This document shows, one piece after another, positions 46,101 to 56,904 of a DNA stretch of 64,000 bases. Numbering within the stretch: position 1 is the stretch's first letter; each line of letters starts with the position of its first letter. A model generated the notes under the pieces. That model saw only the letters and a list, made by a program, of their open reading frames with translations, did no database searches and had not been told where the DNA came from. Source of the stretch: Seminavis robusta (taxonomy: Eukaryota; Bacillariophyta; Bacillariophyceae; Naviculales; Naviculaceae); NCBI GenBank assembly GCA_903772945.1, contig CAICTM010000039.1:1737-65736 (forward strand), read 5' to 3'. The translations under genes were made by a program, and so were the position numbers.

Positions 46101-46365
46101 GCAAGTACACGACCGACACGGCCAATGTGGGCAGAATGAACATGCGCAGCAATCGATGCGTTCGTTTCATTCCTCCGGCTCTCTTGCTAGCAGCACTAGG
46201 AGTAGTAGTGCTTGTAGGACTCTTCAATGAGATGCCAGTCATGCTCCCCGTCGAGGAAGGACTGATGCTCAAATTAGAATTGTCTTCCAAATGATGATAA
46301 ATTCCCGACGACGACGATGCCCAACCCATGCGCTGTTTGCGGGATGAAGAGGTGGAAGTACTCAT
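43193..46365 (-). CDS. Sulfotransferase-like type II membrane protein
   Basis: Exon 1 is 46365-45118 and exon 2 is 44992-43193; 1015 residues, GT-AG, frame closes. One membrane segment (about 72-95, FILPTLAVSVVYLQIHS) near the N-terminus fits a Golgi type II enzyme. The 5'-phosphosulfate loop is HIHKSGGT (399-406). The 3'-phosphate motif is Arg477 to Ser485 (LRSSRERYFSHW), with the usual spacing of eight. Both are PAPS-binding signatures. Large low-complexity insertions surround them: a His/Gln/Asp-rich stem before, and after it a charged region (about 520-760, with Glu/Asp runs). The catalytic fold then resumes (FEEWWSLQPDNWNFRQLCGT, TVLFLEDLQDSMDVLAERL). The likely role is sulfation of a carbohydrate or protein in the secretory pathway; the acceptor is unknown. 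Confidence 0.82.
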
Positions 46366-47633
46366 TCTGTAATATACAGTAGATTGGCGTGTAATGCAGT
46401 GAAATAAGACTTGAATTGAAAATGACCTGGTCTTGGGGAATAAAAGGTCGTTTAGGAAAAACAGTTTGTGGGGCGAGACTGTTTGTTGTTGTGCCTGATA
46501 CGATCAGATGGTTGCCTTCGCAATTATTGATGCAGCCCAGTACTACAGGTACAGTAATCCGTCAATGGTCGTGTGTGGCTGCTTGTGTGTGTTGTGGCCG
46601 AGGGCTCGTTTGGCTTCTTTTTGTCGTATTTTACCTGACCACTTGGCTTGTTGTTTGCTTGCTTGGATGTTGGATGGTTTGGGTGACTGCATTCATTCTA
46701 TCTGGCGGCATTCAATCTTTCCCACGTGATCCAATCGATTTTGGAATTTTCATGCCATTCTTGTTTTGTCACAATGCCAATTTTGGTCACACCCGAAAAC
46801 CTGGGGGAACACAAAGCATTAGACAATCGAAATGGGACCTCCGAGTGCTCACATTAATTTTCTCACTTTACCGGTAGCCTCGAAATAATGGTTCTCGGTG
46901 AAGGATTTGTTGCTGGGGCCGGAGTGCTGCACGAGTATCGGATCTAGCTGGCTACTACTGTAGAAATGATGAAGGGTTATTAGTTGGAGCAAAAAGAATA
47001 CTGGGAGCTAGGCTCTTGCCTGTCAGAATCGTCGTTTCAAGGTGAAAGCAAACAAGAAAGGAGGGAAGTACACAACACACAAGCCAAAGATCACTGCTGC
47101 ATTCCTGAAAGAAAGCACAGTAATACTGCTGCAACGCTCTTTGTACTCGTGATTATAGCACCGCGGTGAAGAAGGATTGGTATCAGATCTGCCTGGGAAG
47201 CAAGTATCTACCGGTCGGTGACATGGTTCTTCTGTTGGCCAACAATCGATTTTTCGATTCGCGTACCTTGGTTTGGGTTGGTGAAGGTTTCTGCGAGGTT
47301 GGTTGTCAGCCGAGACAAGGGAACAACTCTTTAGGCTTTGCGAGCAAGATTCAAGCCCTTCGAACCTCCCTGTAATCAAGCCCTTCGAACCCCCATGTTG
47401 GGCAATATCTCATTGTGTACCGTAATGAGTAGCGAAAGGGCTTGCAAGACAACAACAACCAACCAAAAAGGCGCTGAGGCTGTGACTGTAAAGGCGAAGC
47501 TACTGGGCTGTTTGACCGACCGAAACTGACGAATCTACTGGATGAATATATGAATATATATGTCATATGCATCAATTATACACTTATATACTTATGTACC
47601 TTTTATTAAAAACTCCACTCAATGAATGAGCCT
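46366..47633. other. Intergenic region
   Basis: No supportable gene. A short duplicated phrase, CAAGCCCTTCGAACC, occurs twice near 47352 and 47378. A plus-strand frame at 46416-46877 lies where the sulfotransferase promoter should be and has no family features. Confidence 0.45.
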
Positions 47634-49574
47634 CTAGACGAGCTCAAACCCATCTGCCATGGGAGCGCTCTCCAGAACCGACGTTGGTGGCTCGTAATCC
47701 CCCAACGCCTTTTCCTTGCTGGCCGCAAGCACTAGTCGCACTGGATCGTACAAGGAGTCGTCCAACATCTTACGCAACACTTCCTCGGGTGTCACGCGGA
47801 CCTTCTCCTGGCGAACCGTCCCATCCTTCTCCACCACTTCCACGACCTCCTCCTTCAAGGCCTCCCCGTTCATCACCAGCTTCAACAGCGAAGGACTAAA
47901 GCCAGACAACAGCACCGATCCAGCCGTATCCTTCTCCACTGGATGACCACCCGTGTTGCGCAGGTTCCAGTACACAATGGGAGTGGGATCCACATCCTCC
48001 CACCCCAATGCCTTGGCGGTGGTGGCAAACTTTTCGCAAATCACATTGTGCATGGTGGCCGCGCGGCTCCTTGTGCCATTGCTTCCGTAATAGGAATACC
48101 CAAAGCCCGCCGCCTCATTGAATTGCATGTCCGAAAACACAATCAACACGGGACAATCCTCGCGGCGGAGACGGCTCTCGCGACACACTTTGAGGATCTC
48201 GTCGTAGGCACCCTCAAAGTTGGTGCTGCCTCCCCAGGGGGCGTTTCCCAAAGACCGGACCTTTTGGACAATGCTGTCCCCGGCATTGAGCTTGTGCCAA
48301 CGTGGCTCACTTTCAAAGGTCAAGACCATGTCCTGGAAGGCGGGATGTGTAATCTCGGAAATGCCAATGCCAAGGGCAATGGAAACTTCCATGGGAACGC
48401 CACTCATCGATCCAGAGACATCGGAAAGCGGAACCATCTTGGTGGGGTCAAACTCCAAGCCTTCCTCCTTGGCATTGGCTCGGACATCGTCCACCACTCG
48501 CTTCCACATGTCCTTCCACTGAGCGTCCAAGACCGTTTCACGCATGCGGCTGACGTTGCCTTTCATGATTTCCCGAACAATCTCGTGGGGCATGACCTGG
48601 CCACCCTTCAAGCCGTGTTTGGCCATGTGGTCCACAAACAACTCGGCGAGCCGAATGCGTTTGGGATCCTCCGAACGAACGCCGCCGCTCTTGGTCTCGT
48701 TGAGGAGTGCCCGCGACAGACGGAAGGTTGCCTTGGATGCCAACTTGCCAAAGTTGATCTCGTCGTCTCGCTTAGCCGACAGGAGAACCTCGGGCAGCTC
48801 CAAAAAGGCAGTTAGCTTGACCACCAATTTACGGTAGGCTGCCTTGGACTTGGACTGCCAGGGCTTGTCCTCGCAGCTCGACGGGGTGGCCTGTGTGAAC
48901 TTGCCGACAAAGCCAAGCTTCTTGTCAAAGTGAGTGCCTTCACGAGGCAACCACTTGGCCAACAGAGAAATGGCAGGGCCCTTCTTTTGGAGTTTGGCTT
49001 TCTCCTCAGGGCTGGACGCCTCTGCCAAGTCGCTGTTGTACTTGTTCACGGCAGTCTCATCCTTTTGGAGTTGCGTCTTCATCAAGGCGATTGACTCGTC
49101 CAAGATGGCGTCGCTACCGTTGACTTCCTCTGCCTTGGCGGAGACAGCGAGCAAAAGGAGATCCTTCCAGTACCCGTAATGGGCGAAGAGTCCCAGCAGC
49201 TGCTTAGCGGTGGCTGGGTATTGCATCCAGACACGGAGGAATATTTGGAAGGAGAGGTCTTTTTCGCCCTTGCCTCCACGCGCATTGCGGGTGACAAACA
49301 GCAAGATTATTAGATCCGACACATCTCGAGTGGAATCACGCTTGAGGATGGCGTCACACAGACTGCGTGGATCTCCGCCTCGCACCATTTGGCTAATGGC
49401 GAGGATATCAGAGCCCAGCCCAGCGTCATTGAACTCTGGCGATCCGTTCTCTCCCAGCTGCATTCCCTCGGGGAGCTCTGGCTCCTCCGATCGGCTCGCC
49501 ATTCCAGTAAGAACGGCATCACGGAACGGAGAACGAGAAGCGGGACGCTTTCCATTGCTGTTCGGAGACGTCAT
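47634..49574 (-). CDS. DUF2828 / TROVE-like protein with vWA domain
   Basis: 646 residues, single exon. The N-terminal helical half (about 60-370, NARGGKGEKDLSFQIFLRVW, ALLNETKSGGV) is the DUF2828 repeat-like part, related in layout to the TROVE module of Ro60. The C-terminal vWA domain starts near residue 385 with a complete MIDAS motif DVSGSMSG. It continues with WGGSTNFEGAYDEIL (Thr of MIDAS) and VLIVFSDMQFNEA (Asp). Ro-type proteins bind misfolded small RNAs, but RNA binding here is inference. The coding strand has a higher GC content than its neighbours. No signal peptide, so probably cytosolic. Confidence 0.85.
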   Translation of the reverse strand: MTSPNSNGKRPASRSPFRDAVLTGMASRSEEPELPEGMQLGENGSPEFNDAGLGSDILAISQMVRGGDPRSLCDAILKRDSTRDVSDLIILLFVTRNARGGKGEKDLSFQIFLRVWMQYPATAKQLLGLFAHYGYWKDLLLLAVSAKAEEVNGSDAILDESIALMKTQLQKDETAVNKYNSDLAEASSPEEKAKLQKKGPAISLLAKWLPREGTHFDKKLGFVGKFTQATPSSCEDKPWQSKSKAAYRKLVVKLTAFLELPEVLLSAKRDDEINFGKLASKATFRLSRALLNETKSGGVRSEDPKRIRLAELFVDHMAKHGLKGGQVMPHEIVREIMKGNVSRMRETVLDAQWKDMWKRVVDDVRANAKEEGLEFDPTKMVPLSDVSGSMSGVPMEVSIALGIGISEITHPAFQDMVLTFESEPRWHKLNAGDSIVQKVRSLGNAPWGGSTNFEGAYDEILKVCRESRLRREDCPVLIVFSDMQFNEAAGFGYSYYGSNGTRSRAATMHNVICEKFATTAKALGWEDVDPTPIVYWNLRNTGGHPVEKDTAGSVLLSGFSPSLLKLVMNGEALKEEVVEVVEKDGTVRQEKVRVTPEEVLRKMLDDSLYDPVRLVLAASKEKALGDYEPPTSVLESAPMADGFELV

Positions 49575-50877
49575 TGTTGTTGTTGTGTTTTGCTGCTGAG
49601 TTGTTCAATGTGAGCAACTGCTGATTAAGATTTGTGAGAGGAAGGGGACGCACAGCAGTGGCCAAACGTGGAGTGTTGGTTCAGATGGGTCTCGCGCCGC
49701 ACATGGGCGTGATTCGTTGTTGATTGCCTCTCCTCGTCAACTTGGACAAGATCATTGGCAAACGAGCAGATGCGGGAACCCAGCCTAGCTAGCCAGTGCT
49801 CGGATTGGCAATTGATTATCCACGTTTCGCGTGGAAGTCTTTCGCGGTTCTTCCCTTGAATACAAGACATTTCTCTTCGTGCTAGCATCGAATGACTTGA
49901 CGCAACGCAACGCAAGAGCCGTTTGGTATCTCATTAGTGCCTCTGCTGCATGTCGGAGGTTGGAGCTGTGAGGCACTTCCATGCCACCCCCAATCGCTCT
50001 GCCTTTATAAGGCAAGCCAAACGCAATTGCCTAGGAATGGCAGTCTGAGAGGAAATGCAATTTGGTTCCTTTTGATTGATAGGTTGATGGAAAGAAAGCC
50101 TGGAAATGCATTGTATCAACTCTATGATATAATCATCTATGGGGAAGAATAGTACTATCTAGCTGCGTACCAGTACCTTTAGAAGTGCTCTACTAGCAAC
50201 CGCCCATGTTTTCAGCCAACCAAATCTGGCCGATTTGGTTCTTATAGTCAAGGGAAACTTGTAGTCATCATCGAGAACTTCCGAAGAAAGCTTCCTGACG
50301 CAATGTTTGGCCGAACAAGACGGCGGAGGGCTCGGCCCTGTCTTTTTGTCTGTATCGGGTTACTTTGGTCCTGCATTTTTGTACAAGTGCCACCATCACT
50401 GTCTATGTATGTGCATAGCTGCGGTAGCTAGCTACCGGTACCGTAGCCAGCTATTGGTTCAACTTGTTGGCCAAAACACAAGCCAGCAAGCCAGCTTTGC
50501 ACAATCAGTTCGGCTAGCGGATAGTCTGGGATCCACTTTATTGGAAATTGAATGGGACCTGCAGCCCAAGACTGTTTTCCACTGTTTGGACGTGGTGACT
50601 TTGTGCCAACCCAGCCAGCCAATCAGCACGGGGACCATGGAATCTGTCTGTCTGTCAAAATGTTGTGAAGATTAGCTAGTTTGTAGCTAGTTTGCCGTCC
50701 TCAAAGTCTGCTTATCCAGAGGAGGATCTGACATTTGACATTGCCGCGGCCAGCATCTCCACATCATTATGATGGAAGTGGCAGATGGGGGGTTCGTCAA
50801 GGGGGGCAACTAAGGGGGACAAGTCGTCACTGACGACGGAAAGACTTGCCAGGTTGTTTGGTGCCAGCTTTCGGCCA
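49575..50877. other. Intergenic region
   Basis: No supportable gene. The frame at 50307-50675 has no family motif. A CCGGTACCG site lies near 50436. Confidence 0.45.
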
Positions 50878-51203
50878 GGAAGGCCCCGTCATGCGACTAG
50901 CAGTCACCAAAAATCGGCCTAAAGTCGCACACGGCATCAAAGTCGCATCAAAAGTCGTATGTAAAGTCGCATGAGAGTCGCATGAAAGTCGTATGCGACT
51001 TTCTCGCACGACTTTCAAAGTCGCGCAATATTACTATAAGCAAGGCGACAGAATCGCGTAGAATCGTGGAAAGTCGTTTGAAAAGTCGTATGAAAGTCGC
51101 GTGCGACTCGCGCACGACTCGCACGCGACTTTATGAACGACTTTCAGCGATCCCACGCGACTTTGACCGATCCGGGACTATCAGTCGCATGACCGGGCCT
51201 TCC
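50878..51203. mobile_element. Small foldback (MITE-like) element packed with GTCGCATG repeats
   Basis: The ends are inverted: left GGAAGGCCCCGTCATGCGACT, right reverse complement GGAAGGCCCGGTCATGCGACT, one mismatch in 21. Between them AGTCG occurs about 11 times and CGACT about 8 times, often as AAAGTCGTATG, GAGTCGCATG or CGACTTTC. Much of the 326 bp could therefore fold back on itself. No coding capacity and no clear target duplication. Its family is unknown; it does not share ends with the Harbinger elements. Confidence 0.75.
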
Positions 51204-51368
51204 AGATAGATCAACTGGGATGATATCCTTCTTTCGCAGTGCCTTTTGCCTTTCTCATTCGCCTTTCTCATTCCTTTCTCATTCCATCGGACCATCGTAT
51301 CGGTACCTTGCTTGGACCCTTTGACTCTCTATCGAAGCCCTTTGACAATCTGTCTATCTATCGAAGCC

Positions 51369-52403
51369 ATGGCACCCAAAATCCACACTAGCTCCATGCT
51401 CCAAGCGGCCCGGATTACCTCCAACAAGCTTAGGATGGAATTGAAGCAAAATCCCAAACTGCAGAATGATGTCAAGATTGCTTCGATTGGTCTCTTGGTG
51501 GGAATTGTTCTAGGAGGATTGTTGGCCACGACAAGTGACGGTGGGACGTCGGCTTTGGCAATGTCTAGTAGAGGTGGTGTGCCATGGAAATCTCTCAAGG
51601 CTCCAGGCTGGAATCCAATCCACATTTTCTATGGCAAGATGGACAATTTCATCAATGAGATTCCGGACAAGTGGCACTTGAAGAACTCTGCCAAACACTC
51701 GAAAAGCAAGAGCACGGAATGGTTTGGTCAGCATGGACAAGACGTAGCTGTGGCAAAATTCTTTGATTTCAAGTCCAATGGGTACTTCGTGGACTTGGCA
51801 GCCAATGATGCTGTCTGGGCATCCAACACATTTGCTCTGGAACAGAATTTTGACTGGAAAGGAATCTGTATCGAAGCCAACCCAGTGTACTGGTACCGAT
51901 TGTCGTTTCGCACGGGCTGCCATGTGGTAGGATCCATTGTGGGAGGCCAAGACTTTGAAGAAATCACAGTGTCACTTCCAAATGACCCCAAGAAAAGTGG
52001 GCCCTTTGGAGGCATTGTGGGCAAGGGGTTTGACAATAAGAATGCCAAGCAACCCGAGCCAAGGTTTACTGCCTCGCTTGTTTCCATCCTCCAGAAATTC
52101 AATGCTCCCAAAGTGATTGATTACCTGTCACTGGATGTGGAGGGAGCGGAAGAATTCATAATGAAAGAGTTTCCCTTTCACCAGCCCTACACATTTCGTG
52201 TCATTTCCATTGAACGGCCCAAATCGGTGCTCAAAAAGAAACTTCAGGATGCTGGATACAAACATGTCATGGACTTTAAACGTGGGGACACATTGTGGGC
52301 TCATTCATCAGTCTATGAAGAAGGCAAGCAACGAGTTGAAACCAAGCGCCATGAAATCCAAAAACACAAGCTGGATGCTTGGCCTCAACTGAGGAGGAGG
52401 TAG
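51369..52403 (+). CDS. FkbM-family methyltransferase with membrane anchor
   Basis: 344 residues from the ATG at 51369 (context AAGCCATGG). The frame is open upstream, but without an ATG. A membrane segment lies at about 37-54 (IASIGLLVGIVLGGLLATT). The Methyltransf_21 (FkbM) domain spans about 115-310. It includes GQHGQDVAVAKFFDFKSNGY, FVDLAANDAVWASNT (SAM-binding loop), WKGICIEANPVYW (acidic residue of strand 2) and DYLSLDVEGAEEFIMKEFP. These match SAM-dependent O-methyltransferases that often act on sugars or lipids; the substrate is unknown. The C-terminus is basic. The foldback element ends 165 bases upstream. Confidence 0.85.
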   Translation: MAPKIHTSSMLQAARITSNKLRMELKQNPKLQNDVKIASIGLLVGIVLGGLLATTSDGGTSALAMSSRGGVPWKSLKAPGWNPIHIFYGKMDNFINEIPDKWHLKNSAKHSKSKSTEWFGQHGQDVAVAKFFDFKSNGYFVDLAANDAVWASNTFALEQNFDWKGICIEANPVYWYRLSFRTGCHVVGSIVGGQDFEEITVSLPNDPKKSGPFGGIVGKGFDNKNAKQPEPRFTASLVSILQKFNAPKVIDYLSLDVEGAEEFIMKEFPFHQPYTFRVISIERPKSVLKKKLQDAGYKHVMDFKRGDTLWAHSSVYEEGKQRVETKRHEIQKHKLDAWPQLRRR

Positions 52404-52953
52404 TCAACGATCATTCATTCTGATTTCGTAGTAGGCCGACAAGGACAGATGAATTGTTGAGAATCTTCACGTTTGCTAGTGGATGGTGTAGCAATATTTG
52501 TCAACATGAGTTTCTATCTGTGCTTCCTTGCTACGTAACTGTATCATTTGGTTGCACTGCAGACAAAATTCACGATTATGTTCGGTTCCTGCGGATGATT
52601 ACATGTAGATCCAGTTGAATCCAGTACCCGGGAACAACGCAGTTGCCCCAATGAAGTCGTAGTTAGGAATAAGCCGTCGGCACTCTCGCACAACACGAAA
52701 TGCCAACGCTCAAATTTGGATCTAACAGTCTAGTTAGCACCTTTGGCGGCGATGCCGGTACCAGGAGCGCGTGATAGTGTTTGTGCTCCCATGTCTAGCC
52801 GTGATGTTTGCGGACCCTACCGGTACAGTATGCATATTTATGTGTGTGCTGAAGTGCTTTATAGGTATATGTTGCTCTATCATGATTTATGTTTTGTATT
52901 ATTAATAATAGTATATGGTGTAAGGAGAAGCGAAGCGTCCAGGAAATGGCTTC
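52404..52953. other. Intergenic region
   Basis: No gene seen. Contains isolated GGTACC-type sites at about 52756 and 52819. Confidence 0.45.
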
Positions 52954-53734
52954 CTAGGCGGCCCGTGCCGTGAAATTCGACATGGACAAGACTGTGGTAT
53001 TGAGTGAAAACTCATTGACTGCCTCGGTTTGCTCTGTAGACAACAACTGGCCGCTTTCAGTGGCTGCACACTTTTTGATTTGATTAGCCAACTCTGTTTG
53101 GGCTTGCCTGGACTCGGATTCCATGTCAAGCTCTAGGCACACACATGAAATGTTGTTCATGGCAGCAAGCGTCAAGAAGACACAGGTACGAGGTCTGTTG
53201 ACCCATGGACTGCCACCGGCATCATTGCAAAAGCTTACAACCTGTTGATACAACTCTAACGACTTTTGGAACAAGCTGTTGGCCCTTTGTCGCTGTGTTA
53301 GTCCTGTACTCGCCAATGGTCGAGTCAGGCAATAGTGGCCACATTGAAAGGCGGCGGTTGCAATGTTCCAGAGTAATGCAACCATGACGAATCTAATGGT
53401 GCCCTTTGGATTTGTGGCGGACGTTTCTTGGCAAGAGCTGAGGATGGATACCCTGGCTGTAGGTGTAGATCGAAGTGCTGCTGTCAGAGCATGTTGGAAT
53501 GGGAACTTGGTGAGAAGCACAAAGCCTTTCAGCTGTGGCCATGTCATTTTCGCAATCTTCTCCGATGAGAAAGATTCCATCGAAGTCTGGCAGTTCCATT
53601 AGAGTGTCCAGGGCAGTCTGAAAGATGCGCATTGCCGATTTCCCCTTGGATTCAGAGGAGCACAATACACAGAGCCCCTTGTTGTTCGTGTGGATGGCGC
53701 TGTTGAGAATTTCGGTGGTCGATTTTCCGCTCAT
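52954..53734 (-). pseudogene. TPR-like gene with apparent frameshift
   Basis: From ATG 53734 the first frame gives TTEILNSAIHTNNKGLCVLC and AMRIFQTALDTLMELPDF. This resembles the N-terminal TPR-like unit (NN.G....Ai..F..AL) common in diatom proteins. That frame loses sense near 53450. The adjacent frame, open from about 53580 to 52954, carries the expected remainder: RFVMVALLWNIATAAFQCGH, FQKSLELYQQVVSFC and FLTLAAMNNISCVCLELDM. No GT-AG intron of reasonable size joins them, so one frameshift (mutation or sequence error) between about 53580 and 53400 is the simplest reading. The normal role is unknown. Confidence 0.55.
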
Positions 53735-56700
53735 GATTGTAGTAAAGTTAAATGAAGAGTGTTTGGTTGTTTTTCTCAGGGGGGAAATTGTGAGCAAAAC
53801 GAAGGATCCTCTCCAACAAAAAGGATCGATTCTTTTGGCCTTTTGGCCTGAGCTCGTTGTGCCGAATTCTCTTTTTGACTGTGACTCACACAATCTTCGA
53901 CTGGGTTGGGTAGTGTTACCGGTAGGCGGTAGGCCCTGCTCAGAGGCACAGAGTCTCCCAGTGGGTTCGTGTTTCTGTGCACTTCGGGAGTTGTGTACAT
54001 TTATTTTGTCGGGAGTTGTGTACATTTTGTCTATACCGATAGGTTGGGTGTCCCTGTGCTAGAAAAAGCATGCAGTTCATAGTGACTGGTTTTGAAAGGG
54101 AAAAACCATGACTGATCTATCTGGTAAAACAGTTTGCCCAGAGTTCCCCTACTGTGAGAAAGAATGCAGTTCATAGTGACTAGTTTTGATAAGGCTGAAC
54201 CATGACTTACCTATTGAATAAATAATAAATCACTTACTTTGCCACCCATCGCACATCCAAAGTGCTTTCAATAAATCAATTTGAGCACAAAGCAAGCTAT
54301 TTATTTAATAGCAGTACCATTCATTCAGTCATTCAGTCAAAGCCGCAACCCAGAGAGAATGAGAGAATGTATTCGTCATTCAACTACTGCTAAGTAAGTC
54401 AGTAAGTACATGTATGTAGAGAAGATTCAGCGTCGCGAGGCCATTGAAATGGTCAGAATGATGAACATTCACATCTCCGAGCACCGAGATACTAGTACGA
54501 ATAATTTTTTTGCGAGCAGCGTGCTGCCATACAGCATACACTCCTCCCTTGATATTAAGATATCTCTAAGTTCACCTGAACACTGAAGGCATCTTAGCAA
54601 AATCTCAAATATCTGCACTGAGAATTCTCTTAGCATTTTGTTAAAATTCAGGGTCCAAAGGCAACATCTTAGCTTTCTTGCCATTTCTATTGACCATACT
54701 AGTAGTATGGTACGTACCAACCTTGCTACTCTGCTTTCCACCTTATGGAACATACGAGGAAGAGAGGAAAGAGCAATGTATCATCAGCCGGAGGCAAAAT
54801 TTTTGACTTTTGGCACCCTGTTTTTAAGGAATTTTGTTGTAGAAAAGTGTCATTGTATCATCTCTCAATCTCTTATGTGCCCAAGGGAGAGTGCTTACTG
54901 GCTATCTTAGCTCTAGAGTGCCGATGTGAGTGTCAAAAGTATCTTAACATTTTAGCAAATCTCAGTACTCGACATCTTATCTCCAACTCTCTTAATGTCA
55001 AGGGAGGAATTTACAGCCATACTACTCAGCTATATCGTACAGCTTACAATGGGCAGGGCGCATTAGTTCTTTGTAGTTGTTGTAGTTGTCTACATACATG
55101 TAGCATGTAGCACCCGCGTTTGGTGATTGAGACGATTGAGACACACTACTATTATAGTACGGTCACTTGGCAACTTCACGAGTACACCTTTTAAATCTTT
55201 TTCCAACAAGGAACCTCGAAGAAACTGTGGTGTTCTTTTTCTAAAATACTTTTACACCAACGACCATACGGGTTCAGCTGTATCCCCGCACCGCTCGTTG
55301 CCATGCACAAACCTCCAATAGCTACTCGGTACCGGTGAGGTCGTAATGGTTATAAAGATGATAGAGACGGGGTGCCAGCGGTACTTTGGCAATTCACTTC
55401 ATCACTCACCTTACATTGGATTGAAGGATTCGTCTGAACCCAGCACTCACCACATCAAAGCATCTTTTCAGCCTACTAGCCAGCAGCTAGCTAGTACCGG
55501 TTGTACTGGTGCCAGTAATATTCCTGGTTAGCGTCATGCTAAAATTGGCTAGCTATCAGGACGATGCATTTGTATGGAAGCATTGATTGCACTTTCTTAC
55601 TTTGATTAAACAGCCTTGCTATAGGCATGTGGCTACACGCTCTTCAGCGTTCAGGTCGTTCTCACAGATTGCTCATTTGGGTTGCCGGTTCCAGACACTT
55701 TCCATCATCGTGCAAAGCCTGCTTGCTTCAAAGAAATATTCGTATTACTGACGGCGTGTGCAGCTGGCAGCTGGCTATTGAGTCACCCAGTATCAGCCTG
55801 ATGATTGCCAGATGGCCAAAGCTAGCTACAGTAGCCATAATACTTTGTGTTGACTAGCGCGTAGTCTGGTTTGTAGTCCTCTGGCTGCCGACCAAAAAGC
55901 CTTAGACCACTGGATGGACGCACTGTGAGAGTGGACGAGTGGACAGCATAGCGAAGCAAAAAGCTCCTTCCAAAAGCAGACCATGAGCTGAAGGCTGTGC
56001 GTCGTCCATTGTTGGACTGCGCCTACTGGTATCCAAGAAGAATCAGAACACCCAGATACCTATTCAGGGATTGCCGGTCAAGAACTAATCCGAAGTGCAC
56101 TGTAAAACCAGACGCTTTCGAGAAACAAACCCTGTCCTCTCCAGCCAGCCAGAGTTTCACGTTGTCCGTTTCCGGGCCCTGGTTAGCTAGTAGGAGCAAT
56201 GAATGTACTCGTAATCTGCTGGCGCTTCGGACAGTAATGCAGAAAGAGCCGATTGTCGTGACAGAAAGACAACTCCCGACCTGCTTTGGCTACTATCAGT
56301 AGCTAGGTATGGCAACTGAAGCAATGCCATCAAGCAAGACCACTGATGAATACGACCAGTCGCCCAGTCCAGTATCTCCCGGTAGCAGTATCTTCTGGGG
56401 GCTGAAGCCAGCTACGAGGAGCCAGCTTCTTCGTCTCATGTAGGAGGACAATCAAGCAAAAGCTCATCCATTTGAATCGCCCCAGATCGGCGGTCTAGCA
56501 ACGTTCGAGTATCAGTCACATCAATCTGCTAACTCAGTACAGAATGGACTACAGGTGTGTGTTTATGGTCCTTGCCGGTTCTGCAGAGCTTTGCCTAACA
56601 TGGGATCAGCCCACTCCCAGGCAGAGGCACCGGAGAACCTGGACACAGCAGTGTCAACAATTGAGACTACCTACACCTCACTACAATCAGCGCTGTGGCT

Positions 56701-56904
56701 GGAGGCGGTTCCAGAGTCAGCTCGTGTGATGGACTACATGTATTGGTGTTCATAACTCTACTCTACCACATAAAGAAAATAAGCTATCAATGTGTTGCTA
56801 TACGTTACCACCGTGCCACTAAGCTTACTCCTCGTTGCCTTTTCATGCATTCTCGTCTGTTTGGATCAACAGACAGGTATGACATACATGCACACCAATC
56901 CACT
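53735..56904. other. Gene-poor 3.2 kb stretch
   Basis: No supportable gene. Near 54066-54150 and 54164-54205 the phrase GAATGCAGTTCATAGTGACT recurs with TGAACCATGACT, a small direct duplication. An inverted pair lies at 54541/54991. From 56415 the sequence matches 58859 onward, the flank of the duplicated methyltransferase. Confidence 0.45.
54541..55010. repeat. Short inverted repeat pair, possible MITE remnant
   Basis: CTCCTCCCTTGATATTAAGA (54541-54560) is the near reverse complement of TCTTAATGTCAAGGGAGGAA (54991-55010), 18 of 20 matching. The internal sequence is AT-rich and partly self-similar. No target duplication is evident. Confidence 0.35.

Noticed and set aside
46416-46877. 153-codon plus-strand frame
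   Set aside because: Low complexity, no family, and it occupies the likely promoter of the sulfotransferase gene.
51246-51368. Upstream extension of the FkbM methyltransferase
   Set aside because: No ATG in the extension; the ATG at 51369 has good context and precedes a sensible membrane anchor.
54638-55110. Overlapping plus-strand frames of 90 and 121 codons
   Set aside because: Two frames compete; the sequence lies within an AT-rich inverted-repeat interval with no recognisable motif.
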